Source: Xylanimicrobium pachnodae JCM 13526 = NBRC 107786
Lineage (GTDB): Bacteria; Actinomycetota; Actinomycetes; Actinomycetales; Cellulomonadaceae
NCBI GenBank assembly: GCA_001592145.1
Contig: BCWJ01000011.1
Coordinates: 59,726 to 123,725 of the forward strand
DNA length: 64,000 nucleotides
Direction: 5' to 3'
Shown here one piece after another: positions 20,353 through 30,116 of this stretch. Position 1 is the first letter of the stretch; every line of letters starts with the position of its first letter. The position numbers and the translations under genes are program-made. A model generated the notes under the pieces. The model worked only from the letters and a program-made list of their open reading frames with translations, was not told the origin of the DNA and did no database searches.

Positions 20353-22899
20353 GCACGACAGGCCGATGCGGCCCCGACGCACCGCGAGCACCGCCGTACC
20401 GCACTCGTCGGTGCGCACCACGGTGGCGCCGACGTCGTCGTACAGCCCCAGCATGCGATCGGTGGGGTGGCCATAGGTGTTCTGCGCGCCCACGCTGACC
20501 AGTGCGACGCGCGGGCGCAGCAGTGTGGCGAGCCCGCGCGACTGGGACGCCGAACCATGGTGCGCCACCTTGACCACGTCGACGCCGTCGAGCACGCCGG
20601 GCGGCCCACCGGAGCGCAACGCCGAGAGCAGCGCATCCTGACCGGGTTCCTCCAGGTCACCCAGCGCGACGACGTCGAGCACGCCACCGGGCGACGTCGA
20701 GATCAGCTCGACCGCGAGACTCGCATCGTTGATGCCGTCACCGCCGTCCGACAGCTCGTCCGACGCCCCCGTCGGGTCGGGGCCCGCACCACCGATGCCC
20801 GTCCCCAGCACGCGCCAGGTCACCCGCCAGCCACCCTGACCGGCCTCTCCCTCGTCGCCGACCGTGGGCACCCGCACGTCCACCCCTGCCCCGTCGAGCG
20901 CGGCCCGGGTGCGGCGCGCCTGGCCCGCGGGAGCCGACCGGGGTGACACCCAGGCTGCCTCCACGGCGCGGCCCGCGAGCACGCCCGGCAGCCCGCCCAC
21001 GTGGTCGGCGTGGAAGTGGCTCAACACCAGCAGGTCCACATGCGTCACTCCCAGGGCATCGAGGCAACGCCCCGCCGCGTCGTCGGGCCCCGCGTCCACC
21101 ACCACGGCCGACGCCGGACCCGTCCGGATCACGAGCGAGTCTCCCTGCCCGACGTCGCAGGCCACGACCTGCCAGTCGGCGGGTACGGGTCCCGACCGCG
21201 GGACCAGTCGGAGCACCACGCCCGTCCCGGCGAGCATCGCGACCGTGACCGCCACCGCCAGCAGCCCCGCCACGAGGGCGGCGCGCCGGTCGCGACGGCT
21301 GGGCACCCCACGCCGCCAGCGGGTCCACGCGGCCCGGCCCGACGCGCGTGCGGACCGCCAGCGCCGTCGCACCGGATCGGCCCATGCGAGGGGCAGGGCC
21401 TGCACCGGCGGGCGCCGCAGCACCACCACGAGCACCACCACCGTCGCCGCCGCGAGCACCATGGCCCCGCGCACGCCGTCCGGCCAGGGGACCGCCGCCC
21501 CGGGAAGGGCGGCACACCATCGCGCCACGCCCGCGATCCAGGCGGTGGCCACGCTCGCGAGCCAGGCCGCCAGGTGGGCGCCCCCGGGCCACCAGGGTGC
21601 GGTGAGGGCGGCACCGAGCCCGAGCAGCGTGGCGGGCACCACGGCCGGAGCGGCGAGCAGGTTGGCGAGCACCGACGTCGTCGGCAGCGCGGGCGCCAGG
21701 AGCACCAGGATGGGGCCGCAGACGGCCTGCGCGGCGAGAGGGACGGCGAGCGCGAACGCCGCCCCACGCCCCACCCACGGTGTCAGCCGCCGGGCCAGCG
21801 GTGGCGCGAGGAGCACCAGTCCGGCCGTGGCCGCGCACGACAGCGCGAACCCGTAGGAGCGGGCCAGCCACGGGTCGGTGCCCAGCAGCGCGACCGCGGT
21901 GGCGCACAGCGCCGGTATGGACGCGGCGGGTCGGCCCCACGCGATGCCGAGCAGCATGACCACGGCCATGACGGCGGCGCGCAGCACGCTGGGGTCGGGC
22001 CGGACGAGCAGCACGAACGCGGGCGTCACCGCGGCCACGAGCAGCACACGGACGGTGCGCGGTGCGCGGACGGAGCCGACGAACGCGGTCACGAGGGCCA
22101 GCACGATGGCGAAGTGGCCGCCGGAGACAGCGGTCAGGTGGGTGAGCCCCGTGGCCCGGAACGCGTCGGCAAGGTCGGGCAGCAGACGGGACGTGTCTCC
22201 GACGGCGATGCCGGGAACGAGTCCCTGCGCCTGGGGTGACAGGTCCGCCGTCACGTCGAGCAGCGCGGCACGCATCCGGGTGGTCGCGGCGACAAGGGTT
22301 GCCGGAGGTTCACGCACGGTCACGTGCGACGCGGTCATCCGAGCTGCCTGGGCAGCACCAGGGTCCGCCGGGGCGAGCTTTCCGTCGACCACGACCCGGG
22401 AGCCGTACGCCACCTCGGTCTCCGAGGTGATCTGGACTCGCGCACGCACGCGTGACGTCACGCCCCGTGCCGTCATCGCGTCGGCGGCGAGCACCCATCG
22501 CCGCCCCGCCCCGAACGTGGCCGCCTGCGCGTCGGAGACCACGCGTCCGCTGAGCACGGCGTGGGCGCCGTCGGCCGCGAGGGCTTCCGTCGGCGCGCGT
22601 CCGGCCGCCTGGAGCTGTACCGACATCGCGAGCCCGGCCACGCAGCCGAGCACCAGCAGCGCCTGCGCGGCGACCGCCGCCAGGCCGCGTGACCACGCTC
22701 GCGCACCCGTCCTCGTGACCGCACCGTCGCGCGGGGCGCGACGCGCGCGCCACCGGATCGTGACGAGCGCGAACGCCCCGGTCATCGCCCCCGCCACCGC
22801 CGCTACCGCGACCACCGGCGCACCTTCCACCGCCCCCGTCAGGAGCCAGGCCGTGATCCAGGCGGCAACCGCGGTCGGGGCCAGCCGCAGGTCGGTCAC
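20347..22899 (-). CDS. comEC: Competence protein ComEC/Rec2
   Basis: Encodes 850 residues. ComEC forms the inner-membrane channel for single-stranded DNA uptake. N-terminal helices precede an OB-like domain (~65-190), a polytopic Competence domain (~210-510) with GLTHLTAVSGGHFA, and a C-terminal metallo-beta-lactamase domain with LSHFHADHVGG and VAHHGS, the putative nuclease. All parts are intact. The GTG start overlaps the comEA stop by 4 bases. Pilus genes for DNA uptake are not in the window. Confidence 0.95.
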   Translation of the reverse strand: MTDLRLAPTAVAAWITAWLLTGAVEGAPVVAVAAVAGAMTGAFALVTIRWRARRAPRDGAVTRTGARAWSRGLAAVAAQALLVLGCVAGLAMSVQLQAAGRAPTEALAADGAHAVLSGRVVSDAQAATFGAGRRWVLAADAMTARGVTSRVRARVQITSETEVAYGSRVVVDGKLAPADPGAAQAARMTASHVTVREPPATLVAATTRMRAALLDVTADLSPQAQGLVPGIAVGDTSRLLPDLADAFRATGLTHLTAVSGGHFAIVLALVTAFVGSVRAPRTVRVLLVAAVTPAFVLLVRPDPSVLRAAVMAVVMLLGIAWGRPAASIPALCATAVALLGTDPWLARSYGFALSCAATAGLVLLAPPLARRLTPWVGRGAAFALAVPLAAQAVCGPILVLLAPALPTTSVLANLLAAPAVVPATLLGLGAALTAPWWPGGAHLAAWLASVATAWIAGVARWCAALPGAAVPWPDGVRGAMVLAAATVVVLVVVLRRPPVQALPLAWADPVRRRWRSARASGRAAWTRWRRGVPSRRDRRAALVAGLLAVAVTVAMLAGTGVVLRLVPRSGPVPADWQVVACDVGQGDSLVIRTGPASAVVVDAGPDDAAGRCLDALGVTHVDLLVLSHFHADHVGGLPGVLAGRAVEAAWVSPRSAPAGQARRTRAALDGAGVDVRVPTVGDEGEAGQGGWRVTWRVLGTGIGGAGPDPTGASDELSDGGDGINDASLAVELISTSPGGVLDVVALGDLEEPGQDALLSALRSGGPPGVLDGVDVVKVAHHGSASQSRGLATLLRPRVALVSVGAQNTYGHPTDRMLGLYDDVGATVVRTDECGTAVLAVRRGRIGLSCA

Positions 22900-24011
22900 A
22901 CGGTCACCAGGTCGCGCACCTTGGCGAGCAGCGCGGGGCCGATGCCGGAGACCTCGTCGAGCTCGTCCACGGACGCGAACGGGCCGTTGGCGGTACGCCA
23001 GTCGACGATGCGCGCGGCGAGGGCGGGCCCGATGCCGGGCAGGGTGTCCAGCATGCCCGCGTCCGCGGTGTTGAGGTCGATCAGGCCGCTCGCTGCCGGT
23101 CCGGTTCCCCCACCGTCGCCGGGCACGTCCGGGCTCGCCGCACCGTCCGGGACGGTCTCGCCGGGTGCGGGCACCACGATCTGTTCACCGTCGGTGACGG
23201 GCCGAGCCAGGTTGATCGCCGCGAGGTCGGCGTCGCCCGTGGCCCCGCCCGCGGCGGCAACGGCGTCGAACACCCGTGACCCTTCGGGGAGCGTGACGAC
23301 ACCGGGGCTGTTCACCTGCCCGACGACGGCGACGACCAGGAGCGCCGACGGCACGGCTGACGGCGACGCCACCGCACCCTTCGTCGCAGCCATGCCGTCC
23401 GCGACGGCGTCCGGAGCGGTGCCGCCGGTGCCTTCGACCGCGCCCAGGTCGGTCAGCGCGGTGGCGTCGTGCGGCCACAGGAACGTCACCACCGCGGCGA
23501 CCGCCAGCAGCAGCATGGCGGCCGTCGCCGCGAGCGCCGTACGGGGTCGCAGCGCCCACCGTCTGCCTTCCGTGCGTTCCAGCTCGTCGTCGGCGCCACC
23601 GGGGACGTGCCCGTTGAGCGCTGCGTAGGCGATCGCGGCCTGGCGGGCTGCCGCGGTGGCGGTGCGGCGGTCGGTCAGGCGGTGCTCGAGTGCATCGGCC
23701 TCCGCATCGCCGACGACGGCCCGCTCGGACGCTGCCCGGTCACCTCCGGCGTCGCCGGCGTCGGCGTCGGCGTCGGCGTCGACGCGGTGCCAGGGGGGCG
23801 GCCCGGTCCGGGGTTCGGGTCCCGAGCGCCGCTCGGGAAGCTCGACCGGCACGGACCGTTCGAGCCAGGCGGGCACGAACAGAGGCACCTCGTCGGCGTC
23901 CGGCTCCTCGACGACGTCGCCCACCGCGTGCCGGGCGGCGCGCAGCCTGCTGAGCGCCGCGGCCAGCGGCGCACCGTCACCGTCCTGCCTTGTCTCACCG
24001 GCATCGTTCAC
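22896..24011 (-). CDS. comEA: Competence protein ComEA (DNA-binding helix-hairpin-helix)
   Basis: Encodes 371 residues from GTG (VNDAGETRQDG). This start is chosen because TAACGT lies seven bases upstream, giving a leaderless transcript; a 25-residue longer frame lacks support. A long acidic cytoplasmic N-terminus (~1-170) is followed by one membrane helix (~180-200, TAAMLLLAVAAVVTFLW). Then come an SLBB domain with VVGQVNSPGVVTLPEGSRVF and a C-terminal helix-hairpin-helix pair (DLNTADAGMLDTLPGIGPAL), which binds incoming DNA outside the membrane. Confidence 0.93.
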   Translation of the reverse strand: MNDAGETRQDGDGAPLAAALSRLRAARHAVGDVVEEPDADEVPLFVPAWLERSVPVELPERRSGPEPRTGPPPWHRVDADADADAGDAGGDRAASERAVVGDAEADALEHRLTDRRTATAAARQAAIAYAALNGHVPGGADDELERTEGRRWALRPRTALAATAAMLLLAVAAVVTFLWPHDATALTDLGAVEGTGGTAPDAVADGMAATKGAVASPSAVPSALLVVAVVGQVNSPGVVTLPEGSRVFDAVAAAGGATGDADLAAINLARPVTDGEQIVVPAPGETVPDGAASPDVPGDGGGTGPAASGLIDLNTADAGMLDTLPGIGPALAARIVDWRTANGPFASVDELDEVSGIGPALLAKVRDLVTV

Positions 24012-24101
24012 GCCCGGGACGTTAGGCCGCGGGCAGTACGACTCCGGCCGGTCCGCGAGGTGCTGTGCACAACCGCGGTCGGCCACCGTCAGGGGGCAAC
24101 G

Positions 24102-25031
24102 TCAGTGCGCGTGCCCGCCCAGCTCCGACACGACGACGGCGAGCGCACCAGGTCCGGCATGCGTGCCGAGGACAGCGCTGACGGGGGTGACCACGGGGGT
24201 CACGGGGAGCTGGGCCGCCAGGCGTTCGGCCACGGCCGCCGCACGCTCCGGGGCCCCGAGGTGGTGAACGGCCACACCGGCACGGTTCATGCCCGCGGCG
24301 TGGCCCGCAGCCAGGGCAAGCATCCGGTCCAGGGCACCGGCGCGCGTCCGTACCCGCTGCACGAGTGAGACCCGTCCGTCGACGATCTCGAGGATCGGCT
24401 TGACTCCCAGCGCCGTGCCGAGCGCCGCCGCCCCCGCCGAGAGCCGCCCACCGCGCCGCAGGTGGTCCAGCGAGTCGACCAGGAAGAGGCACCGGCTCGA
24501 CGCCGCCACCTGGCGGGCCCGCGCCACGACGTGCTCGACATCGGCACCCGCCGCCGCGCACGACGCCGCTTCGAGTGCCGCGAAACCCAGCGCCATGGCC
24601 GTGGTGCGCGAGTCGACGGCCCGGACGGGGACCATGGCGCGCTGTCCCGCGTGCGCCGCCGCCCCCACCGTGCCGGAGATCTCACCGGACAGGTGCACCG
24701 AGACGATGGCCTGCGCGCCGTCGGCCGCCAGGTCGCGGTACACGGCCGAGAACGTCTCCGGGGCGGGCTGCGACGTCGACAGGTGCTCGCCGCGCATGAT
24801 CCGGGCGGCGACCTCGGCCGGGGTGATGTCGTCCCCCTCGCGCCGCTCCCCGTCGGGCGTGAGCACGCGGAGCGGGACGATGACGGGGACCGCCTCGCCC
24901 GCGTCGACGTCGGGCAGGCACGCGGTGGAGTCGGTGACGACGCGCACCGCCGGGACCTGAGGCTCGGGACCGGACTCAGGGCGTGGTTCAGGGCGGGCGG
25001 GGACGCGGGGCTTGGGCAGGTGACGACGCAT
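24102..25031 (-). CDS. DegV family fatty-acid-binding protein
   Basis: Encodes 309 residues. RVVTDSTACLPD at the start of the fold, the conserved TSQPAPETF loop, HLSGEISGT, and RAVDSRTTAMALGF match DegV proteins, which bind fatty acids for phosphorylation by the FakA/FakB type kinase. A Pro/Arg-rich N-terminus (~1-30) precedes it. TAGGGT ends nine bases before the ATG. Position next to comEA is conserved in actinobacteria. Confidence 0.92.
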   Translation of the reverse strand: MRRHLPKPRVPARPEPRPESGPEPQVPAVRVVTDSTACLPDVDAGEAVPVIVPLRVLTPDGERREGDDITPAEVAARIMRGEHLSTSQPAPETFSAVYRDLAADGAQAIVSVHLSGEISGTVGAAAHAGQRAMVPVRAVDSRTTAMALGFAALEAASCAAAGADVEHVVARARQVAASSRCLFLVDSLDHLRRGGRLSAGAAALGTALGVKPILEIVDGRVSLVQRVRTRAGALDRMLALAAGHAAGMNRAGVAVHHLGAPERAAAVAERLAAQLPVTPVVTPVSAVLGTHAGPGALAVVVSELGGHAH

Positions 25032-25107
25032 GGCACCGCCACCCTACCCACGCACCCAGCCCGCAAATCGGTAGGACGGGACCCGTGCCGCACCCGACGA
25101 TGGAGCC

Positions 25108-26397
25108 ATGACCTCCACACTGCCCGCCGGGTACCGCCTCGAGCCGCTCGACGAGTCGCGTCGGCGCGACATCCTCGACCTGGACACGTGGGCGTTCCCG
25201 GCGTCGGACTCGATCGACGACCTGGCGGCCGCGCCGTCCCCGCTGCCGTGGGGCCGCACCTTCGGCGTGGTGGCGCCTCGGGACCGCCCCGGTGCGCTGG
25301 CGGCCATGTACACGTCGTACCCGTTCGCGCACTTCCCGGTCCCTGGCGCCGAGCTGGCGGCGGGCGGGCTGAGCTGGGTGGGCGTCCACCCGCAGCACCG
25401 GCGCCGCGGCATCCTCACCGCGATGATCGACGACCACCTGACGCGGTGCGCGTCCGGCGGCGAAGCCGTGTCCGCGCTGTTCGCCGCCGAGCACGCCATC
25501 TACGGCCGGTTCGGCTACGGGCGGGCCGCCGACGACCTGCGCCTGGAGATCCCGCGCAGTGCTGCGCTGCGGGACGTGCCGGGCGCCGAACGGCACACGG
25601 TCCGGATCGAGCACGCGAGCCGGGAGGCGCACGGCGCGCTCGTCGCCCAGGTGCACCGCGAGGCCGGCCGCGCCCCCACCGGGGTCGCGGGCCTCAACCG
25701 GCCCGGCTGGGTGACCCGGGAGACGGACGCCCTGGACGCGGCGTTCTGGGACGACTCGGCCGTCCAGCGCCGCGGCCGCGAGTCCGCGCGCATCGTCGTC
25801 GTCGAGCTCGACGGCGAACCACGCGGCTATGCCCGCCTGCGCCGCACGCTCGACTGGGAGATCGCCGGACCGCGCGGCCGCGTCGGCACGGGCGAGGTGG
25901 TCGCCCTCGACGCCGCCGCGGCTCGCGCCCTGTGGGACGTGCTGCTCGACCTGGACCTGACCAGCGTGGTGGCCCCGTTCATGCTTCCCGTCGACGACGT
26001 CGTCACGCACCTGCTGGTGGACCGCCGCGCCGCGGTGCCGCGCCTCATGGACAACCTGTGGGTGCGGCTGGTGGACGTCCGCGCGGCGCTGGCAGGTCGG
26101 CGGTACATGGCCGACGTCGACGTCGTCATCGGCGTGCGCGACGCACGGCTGCCTGCCAACACCGGGGCGTGGCACCTGCGCGGGTCGGCGTTCGAGCCCG
26201 CCGTCTGCGAACGCAGCGACACGGAGCCGGACCTCGACCTGGACGTGCGCGAGCTCGGAGCCGCCTACCTGGGCGGCACGTCGCTCGCGGCGCTGGCCGC
26301 GGCCGGGCTGGTCACCGAACGCACGCCGGGCGCTCTCGCCCGCACCGCAGCGGCGTTCACGTGGCCCGTGGCGCCGGGCGCGAGCTGGGTCTTCTGA
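25108..26397 (+). CDS. eis: Eis-like GNAT family N-acetyltransferase
   Basis: Encodes 429 residues. Eis proteins are hexameric acetyl-CoA-dependent acetyltransferases of amines, including aminoglycosides. The first GNAT domain carries SWVGVHPQHRRRGILTAMID (acetyl-CoA loop) and YGRFGYGRA, whose Tyr is the family general acid. A second GNAT-like domain and a sterol-carrier-like C-terminal domain follow. The chain ends SWVF, and the terminal carboxylate is catalytic in the family. In M. tuberculosis eis also lies beside comEA and degV genes. Substrate here is unknown. Confidence 0.85.
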   Translation: MTSTLPAGYRLEPLDESRRRDILDLDTWAFPASDSIDDLAAAPSPLPWGRTFGVVAPRDRPGALAAMYTSYPFAHFPVPGAELAAGGLSWVGVHPQHRRRGILTAMIDDHLTRCASGGEAVSALFAAEHAIYGRFGYGRAADDLRLEIPRSAALRDVPGAERHTVRIEHASREAHGALVAQVHREAGRAPTGVAGLNRPGWVTRETDALDAAFWDDSAVQRRGRESARIVVVELDGEPRGYARLRRTLDWEIAGPRGRVGTGEVVALDAAAARALWDVLLDLDLTSVVAPFMLPVDDVVTHLLVDRRAAVPRLMDNLWVRLVDVRAALAGRRYMADVDVVIGVRDARLPANTGAWHLRGSAFEPAVCERSDTEPDLDLDVRELGAAYLGGTSLAALAAAGLVTERTPGALARTAAAFTWPVAPGASWVF

Positions 26398-26436
26398 CGG
26401 CCCGGACCGCTCCTGGACCCGCGATAGCGTCGGTCC

Positions 26437-26925
26437 ATGGATTGGCGCGAGGACCGCATCCGCTCCGCGGCGCGAGGAGAGAACCCGACGGTTCTGGCAG
26501 AGCTCGAGAGCGGGTACGCCGTGATCGGCGACGCCCAGTTCCTCCCCGGGTACTGCGTCCTGCTCGGCAAGGACCCGCACGCGAAGGCCCTCGCCGAGAT
26601 GTCCCGCACGGACCGCGTCCGGTTTCTCGCGGACGCCGATCTGCTCGCCACCGCGGTCGAGCAGGCGTGCCGCGACGCGGATCCCGCCTTCCGCCGGGTG
26701 AACCTCGACATCCTCGGGAACACCGACGCGTTCGTCCACGCCCACATCTGGCCGCGCTACGCGTGGGAGCCACCCGAGCTCGTCGGGCGGCCCGTCTGGC
26801 TCTACGACCCCGCCCGCTGGACGAGCCCCGACACCGCGCTCAGCAACCACCACGACGACCTCCGAGCAGCGATCACCGGCCGCCTGCGCTCGCTCGCCGA
26901 CACCGTCGCCGTCCGCATCACCTGA
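26437..26925 (+). CDS. HIT-like protein (putative diadenosine tetraphosphate hydrolase)
   Basis: Encodes 162 residues. A HIT-superfamily fold is suggested by YCVLLGKDPHA, FRRVNLDILGNTDAFVHAHI and an HxH (HAHIWP) near the active site; the full histidine triad is incomplete, with Tyr/Trp following. Similar actinobacterial proteins are named Ap4A hydrolases without biochemical proof. TAGCGT ends six bases before ATG, so a leaderless transcript is likely. It is separate from the HIT protein at 7397. Confidence 0.7.
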   Translation: MDWREDRIRSAARGENPTVLAELESGYAVIGDAQFLPGYCVLLGKDPHAKALAEMSRTDRVRFLADADLLATAVEQACRDADPAFRRVNLDILGNTDAFVHAHIWPRYAWEPPELVGRPVWLYDPARWTSPDTALSNHHDDLRAAITGRLRSLADTVAVRIT

Positions 26926-27069
26926 CGACGACGGTCGAGCGGGCACCCCGCGCTGGACGGACGCCGGGCGCCCGGCCGCGCCGCCACGGTGGCGGCCGCT
27001 CCGGCTGCGCCCACCTCTGGTGCGCCCACCTCTGGTGCGCCGCACGGCCCCGGGCGTTACGTTGCGGCC

Positions 27070-28905
27070 ATGGCCTCCCCCACGCCTGCCGAGCTCGCCG
27101 CCCTCCGCGCCGTCGCCGCCCAGGCGGCCGCCGAGGCCGCCGAGGCCAGGGCGGCCGCCGCGCAGGCAGCGCTCGCAGCCGCCGAGGCGGCGGCCACGAC
27201 TGAGGACGACGCCGCCGTGGTCTCGACGGGCTCGGCCACCAACCCCGAACCCGACGGGTATGCCGCCGAGGTGGCCGCCGCGTACGCCTCGCGCGGCGGC
27301 ACGCTCCCGCTCGGGGCGCTGCTGGAGGGCGAGGCGGGCGGTGACGCCACCCCGAACCCGGCCGCGCAGGTGGGCTTCGCACTGAGGATGCTCAACCGCC
27401 ACGGCCTGGTGGCGGGCGCGACCGGCACGGGCAAGACCAAGACGTTGCAGGCCATGGCGGAGGGTCTCTCGGCGGCCGGCGTCCCCGTGTTCGTCGCGGA
27501 CATCAAGGGCGACCTGTCGGGCCTCACGGTGGCGGCCACCGCGAACCGGGCCCTCACCGAGCGTGCGACGGGCATCGGGCAGGCGTGGACGCCCACCGCG
27601 TACCCGGTGGAGTTCTACTCGCTGGGCGGGCTGGGCCAGGGCGTGCCGATCCGCACCACCGTCACGGACTTCGGGCCGCTGCTGCTCAGCAAGGTGCTGG
27701 GCCTCAACGGGACGCAGGAGTCGTCCTTGGGGCTGGTGTTCCACTGGGCGGACGCGCAGGGCCTCGCGCTGCTGGACCTCAAGGACCTCCAGGCGACGAT
27801 CGCGTACCTGGTCTCGGACGAGGGCAAGGGTGACCTCAAGGGCATCGGCGGGCTGTCCGCGGCGACGGCCGGGGTGATCCTGCGTGAGATCGTGGCCCTC
27901 CAGGCGCAGGGCGCGGACGTGTTCTTCGGCGAGCCGGCCTTCGCGACGTCGGACCTGCTACGCACCGCCCCGGACGGGCGCGGCGTCGTCTCCGCCCTCG
28001 AGCTGCCCGCGGTGCAGGACCGCCCCGCGCTGTTCTCCACGTTCCTCATGTGGCTGCTGGCCGACCTGTTCCAGGAGCTGCCCGAGGTGGGCGACCCCGA
28101 GAAGCCGAGGCTGGTGTTCTTCTTCGACGAGGCCCACCTGCTGTTCACGGACGCGAGCAAGGACTTCCTCACGCAGGTCACCCAGACGGTGCGCCTGATC
28201 CGCTCCAAGGGCGTGGGCGTCTTCTTCGTCACCCAGTCCCCCAAGGACGTGCCCGCGGACGTGCTCGCCCAGCTCGGCAACCGCGTCCAGCACGCGCTGC
28301 GCGCGTTCACGCCCGACGACGCCACCGCGGTGCGTCAGGCGGTCCGCACGTTCCCGCACTCCCCGTACGACCTGGAACGCCTGCTCCAGTCGCTCGGCAC
28401 CGGCGAGGCCGTGGTCACGGTGCTCACCGAGAAGGGCGCGCCGACGCCGGTCGCGTGGACGCGCGTGCGCGCCCCGCAGTCCTCCATGGACCCCGCGCCC
28501 AGCGCCGTGGTCGACGACGTCGTCGCCGCCTCGCCCGGGCAGGCGCGGTACGGGACCCCCGTCGACAACGAGTCGGCGTTCGAGCTGCTCCAGGTGCGCG
28601 TCGCGCAGGAGGCCGCCGCGCGCGAGGCCGCCGACGCCGCCCAGGCCGCCGCGAAGGCGCAGGCCAAGGCCGAGGAAGCCGCAGCGCGCGAACGCGAGGC
28701 CACGGCACGGCGGGAGCAGGCCGAGCTGGAGAAGATGCGGGCACGCCTCGAACGGGAGGCCGCCGCGCAGCGGGCTCGCGCCGCGCGCGTCCCTACCCGA
28801 ACCACACGCTCCCGCACGAGCGCCCTCGACGCGCTGCTCACCACGGCGGGCAACACGCTGGCCCGGGAGATCACGCGCACGATCTTCGGCACCCGCCGAC
28901 GCTGA
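27070..28905 (+). CDS. HerA-like ATPase (DUF853)
   Basis: Encodes 611 residues from ATG, with TACGTT six bases upstream. An Ala/Glu-rich coiled-coil N-terminus (~1-50) leads to a HerA/FtsK-type P-loop domain: Walker A ATGTGKTKT, VADIKGDLSG, Walker B VFFFDEAHLL, and FFVTQSPKDVP. A long C-terminal Ala/Glu/Arg coiled coil (~510-580) follows. This family is a widespread predicted DNA translocase or helicase of unknown role. A short interspersed repeat lies at its codons 49-59. It converges with jetD with only 4 bp between stops. Confidence 0.88.
   Translation: MASPTPAELAALRAVAAQAAAEAAEARAAAAQAALAAAEAAATTEDDAAVVSTGSATNPEPDGYAAEVAAAYASRGGTLPLGALLEGEAGGDATPNPAAQVGFALRMLNRHGLVAGATGTGKTKTLQAMAEGLSAAGVPVFVADIKGDLSGLTVAATANRALTERATGIGQAWTPTAYPVEFYSLGGLGQGVPIRTTVTDFGPLLLSKVLGLNGTQESSLGLVFHWADAQGLALLDLKDLQATIAYLVSDEGKGDLKGIGGLSAATAGVILREIVALQAQGADVFFGEPAFATSDLLRTAPDGRGVVSALELPAVQDRPALFSTFLMWLLADLFQELPEVGDPEKPRLVFFFDEAHLLFTDASKDFLTQVTQTVRLIRSKGVGVFFVTQSPKDVPADVLAQLGNRVQHALRAFTPDDATAVRQAVRTFPHSPYDLERLLQSLGTGEAVVTVLTEKGAPTPVAWTRVRAPQSSMDPAPSAVVDDVVAASPGQARYGTPVDNESAFELLQVRVAQEAAAREAADAAQAAAKAQAKAEEAAAREREATARREQAELEKMRARLEREAAAQRARAARVPTRTTRSRTSALDALLTTAGNTLAREITRTIFGTRRR
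27214..27244 (+). repeat. Interspersed GTCTCGACGGGCTCGGCCACC repeat inside HerA-like gene
   Basis: Aligns with the elements at 14755 and (inverted) 47229: GTGGT(C/G)TCGAC(A/G)GGCTC. Here it is read in frame as VVSTGSATN, between the N-terminal coiled coil and the ATPase domain, a place that tolerates insertion. Confidence 0.55.
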
Positions 28906-28909
28906 GCCG

Positions 28910-30115
28910 CTAGGCGCGGCGCTCCGCCAGCGCGCGCAGCGCATCGGCTGCCAGAGCGAGGGGGAGCTTCTCCTGCTCGATGCGGCGCACCGGCACGTCG
29001 CCCCGGGTGGCGATGCGGCGGTACGCGGCGTCCTCCAGCGGTTCCAGGCCCTTGAGCCGACCGCCCCGGGCACGGACGGGCTGCCCGTGCTTGTCGGTCA
29101 GCGCGCGCAGATGCGCGAACCGGTCCAGCGTGGCCGCATCCATGAGGATCGACGGCACTTCCACACCCAACGCCTTGAAGGTGGCCCGCAGCCGCGCGAG
29201 GATCGCAAACCCCTCCGCGTCCAGGTCTCCCCAGTAGGTCACGAGGTCGGCGCCCGTGATCCACGGAATCCGGTCGAGGAGTGCGTCGGCCGCGTCGCCG
29301 CCACCCTCGACCGCTATCGCGTCCGGCATCGTTGGGAAGAAGAGCCGGCAGTCCCGGTTCTCCACGATGACGACGACGGCGGGCAGGTACGCGGGCTCGT
29401 GCGCGTCGCCCGCGGTCCAGGAGTCGTGGACGCGCCGCCCGGATGCCCGGTAGGCCGGGTCGAGGTAGGTGAAATGCACGACGGCGGGCCGCTTGCGCAA
29501 CTCGGCGCCCAGGTCTCGCCCGGTCAGGGCGCGCACCAGCGAGACCCGCCCGTCGGTGAGCCACTTGGTGTGCATGCCGGGCACCGGGAGCTGGGTGCGC
29601 GTGAGGTGCGAGGCGTCGGGATGGTTGCCGAGCCACCGGACCAGCTCGACCAGGACGTGGCGGTCGTCGGGCGGCAGTTTCCAGGCATTGCCCAGGATGG
29701 CCGCGGTCAGGCCAGCGCCCGCGCCGAGGAGGCGCCCCGCGAGGTCGCGGGCCGCCGCAAGGTCCGGCATGTCGCGTGCCATCTCGGGGACGACGGCAGC
29801 GAGGAAGGTGATCGCTTCCGCGAGGTCTTCCACCCTCAGTGACTCCGGGTGCTCCGGACCCCCCGAACGCACCGACGAGCGGAGCATCGTCATCCCCGGC
29901 GTGGGCAGCCCGTCCCAGGACTCGCTCCACCGCTGGACGGCGGTGTACCCGATGCGCTCGTAGTCGATCTCGCTGCGCACCGCCGCACGCAGCTTGACCG
30001 TGATCGGCGGCGGCTCGCCGTGCCCGACGTCCGCGAGCACCCACGCCGGCCAGGCCTTCGCGATCGCGTCACGGAGCGCGACGCCCACCTCGGCCGGGGA
30101 GACGAGCCGCGCCAC
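28910..30115 (-). CDS. jetD: Wadjet protein JetD (Toprim nuclease, DUF3322/DUF2220)
   Basis: Encodes 401 residues. An N-terminal DUF3322 arm (~1-185) with the family WDGLPTPGM precedes a DUF2220 Toprim domain related to topoisomerase VI A subunits. Metal ligands are visible as E252 (VIVENRDC) and D297/D299 (YWGDLDAEGF). The C-terminus has the conserved RIEQEKLPL. In studied Wadjet systems this subunit cuts plasmid DNA after JetABC loop extrusion recognises a small closed circle. GTG start one base after the jetC stop. All key residues appear intact. Confidence 0.93.
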   Translation of the reverse strand: MARLVSPAEVGVALRDAIAKAWPAWVLADVGHGEPPPITVKLRAAVRSEIDYERIGYTAVQRWSESWDGLPTPGMTMLRSSVRSGGPEHPESLRVEDLAEAITFLAAVVPEMARDMPDLAAARDLAGRLLGAGAGLTAAILGNAWKLPPDDRHVLVELVRWLGNHPDASHLTRTQLPVPGMHTKWLTDGRVSLVRALTGRDLGAELRKRPAVVHFTYLDPAYRASGRRVHDSWTAGDAHEPAYLPAVVVIVENRDCRLFFPTMPDAIAVEGGGDAADALLDRIPWITGADLVTYWGDLDAEGFAILARLRATFKALGVEVPSILMDAATLDRFAHLRALTDKHGQPVRARGGRLKGLEPLEDAAYRRIATRGDVPVRRIEQEKLPLALAADALRALAERRA

Positions 30116-30116
30116 G

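Noticed and set aside
23000..25000. Mobile elements or prophage genes anywhere in the window
   Set aside because: No transposase, integrase, terminal repeats or phage structural genes were seen; only the hipA remnant and Wadjet hint at transfer.
28905..28910. HerA-like ATPase as a fifth Wadjet component
   Set aside because: It is on the opposite strand, has its own promoter, and is a widespread gene found without Wadjet; adjacency alone is weak evidence.
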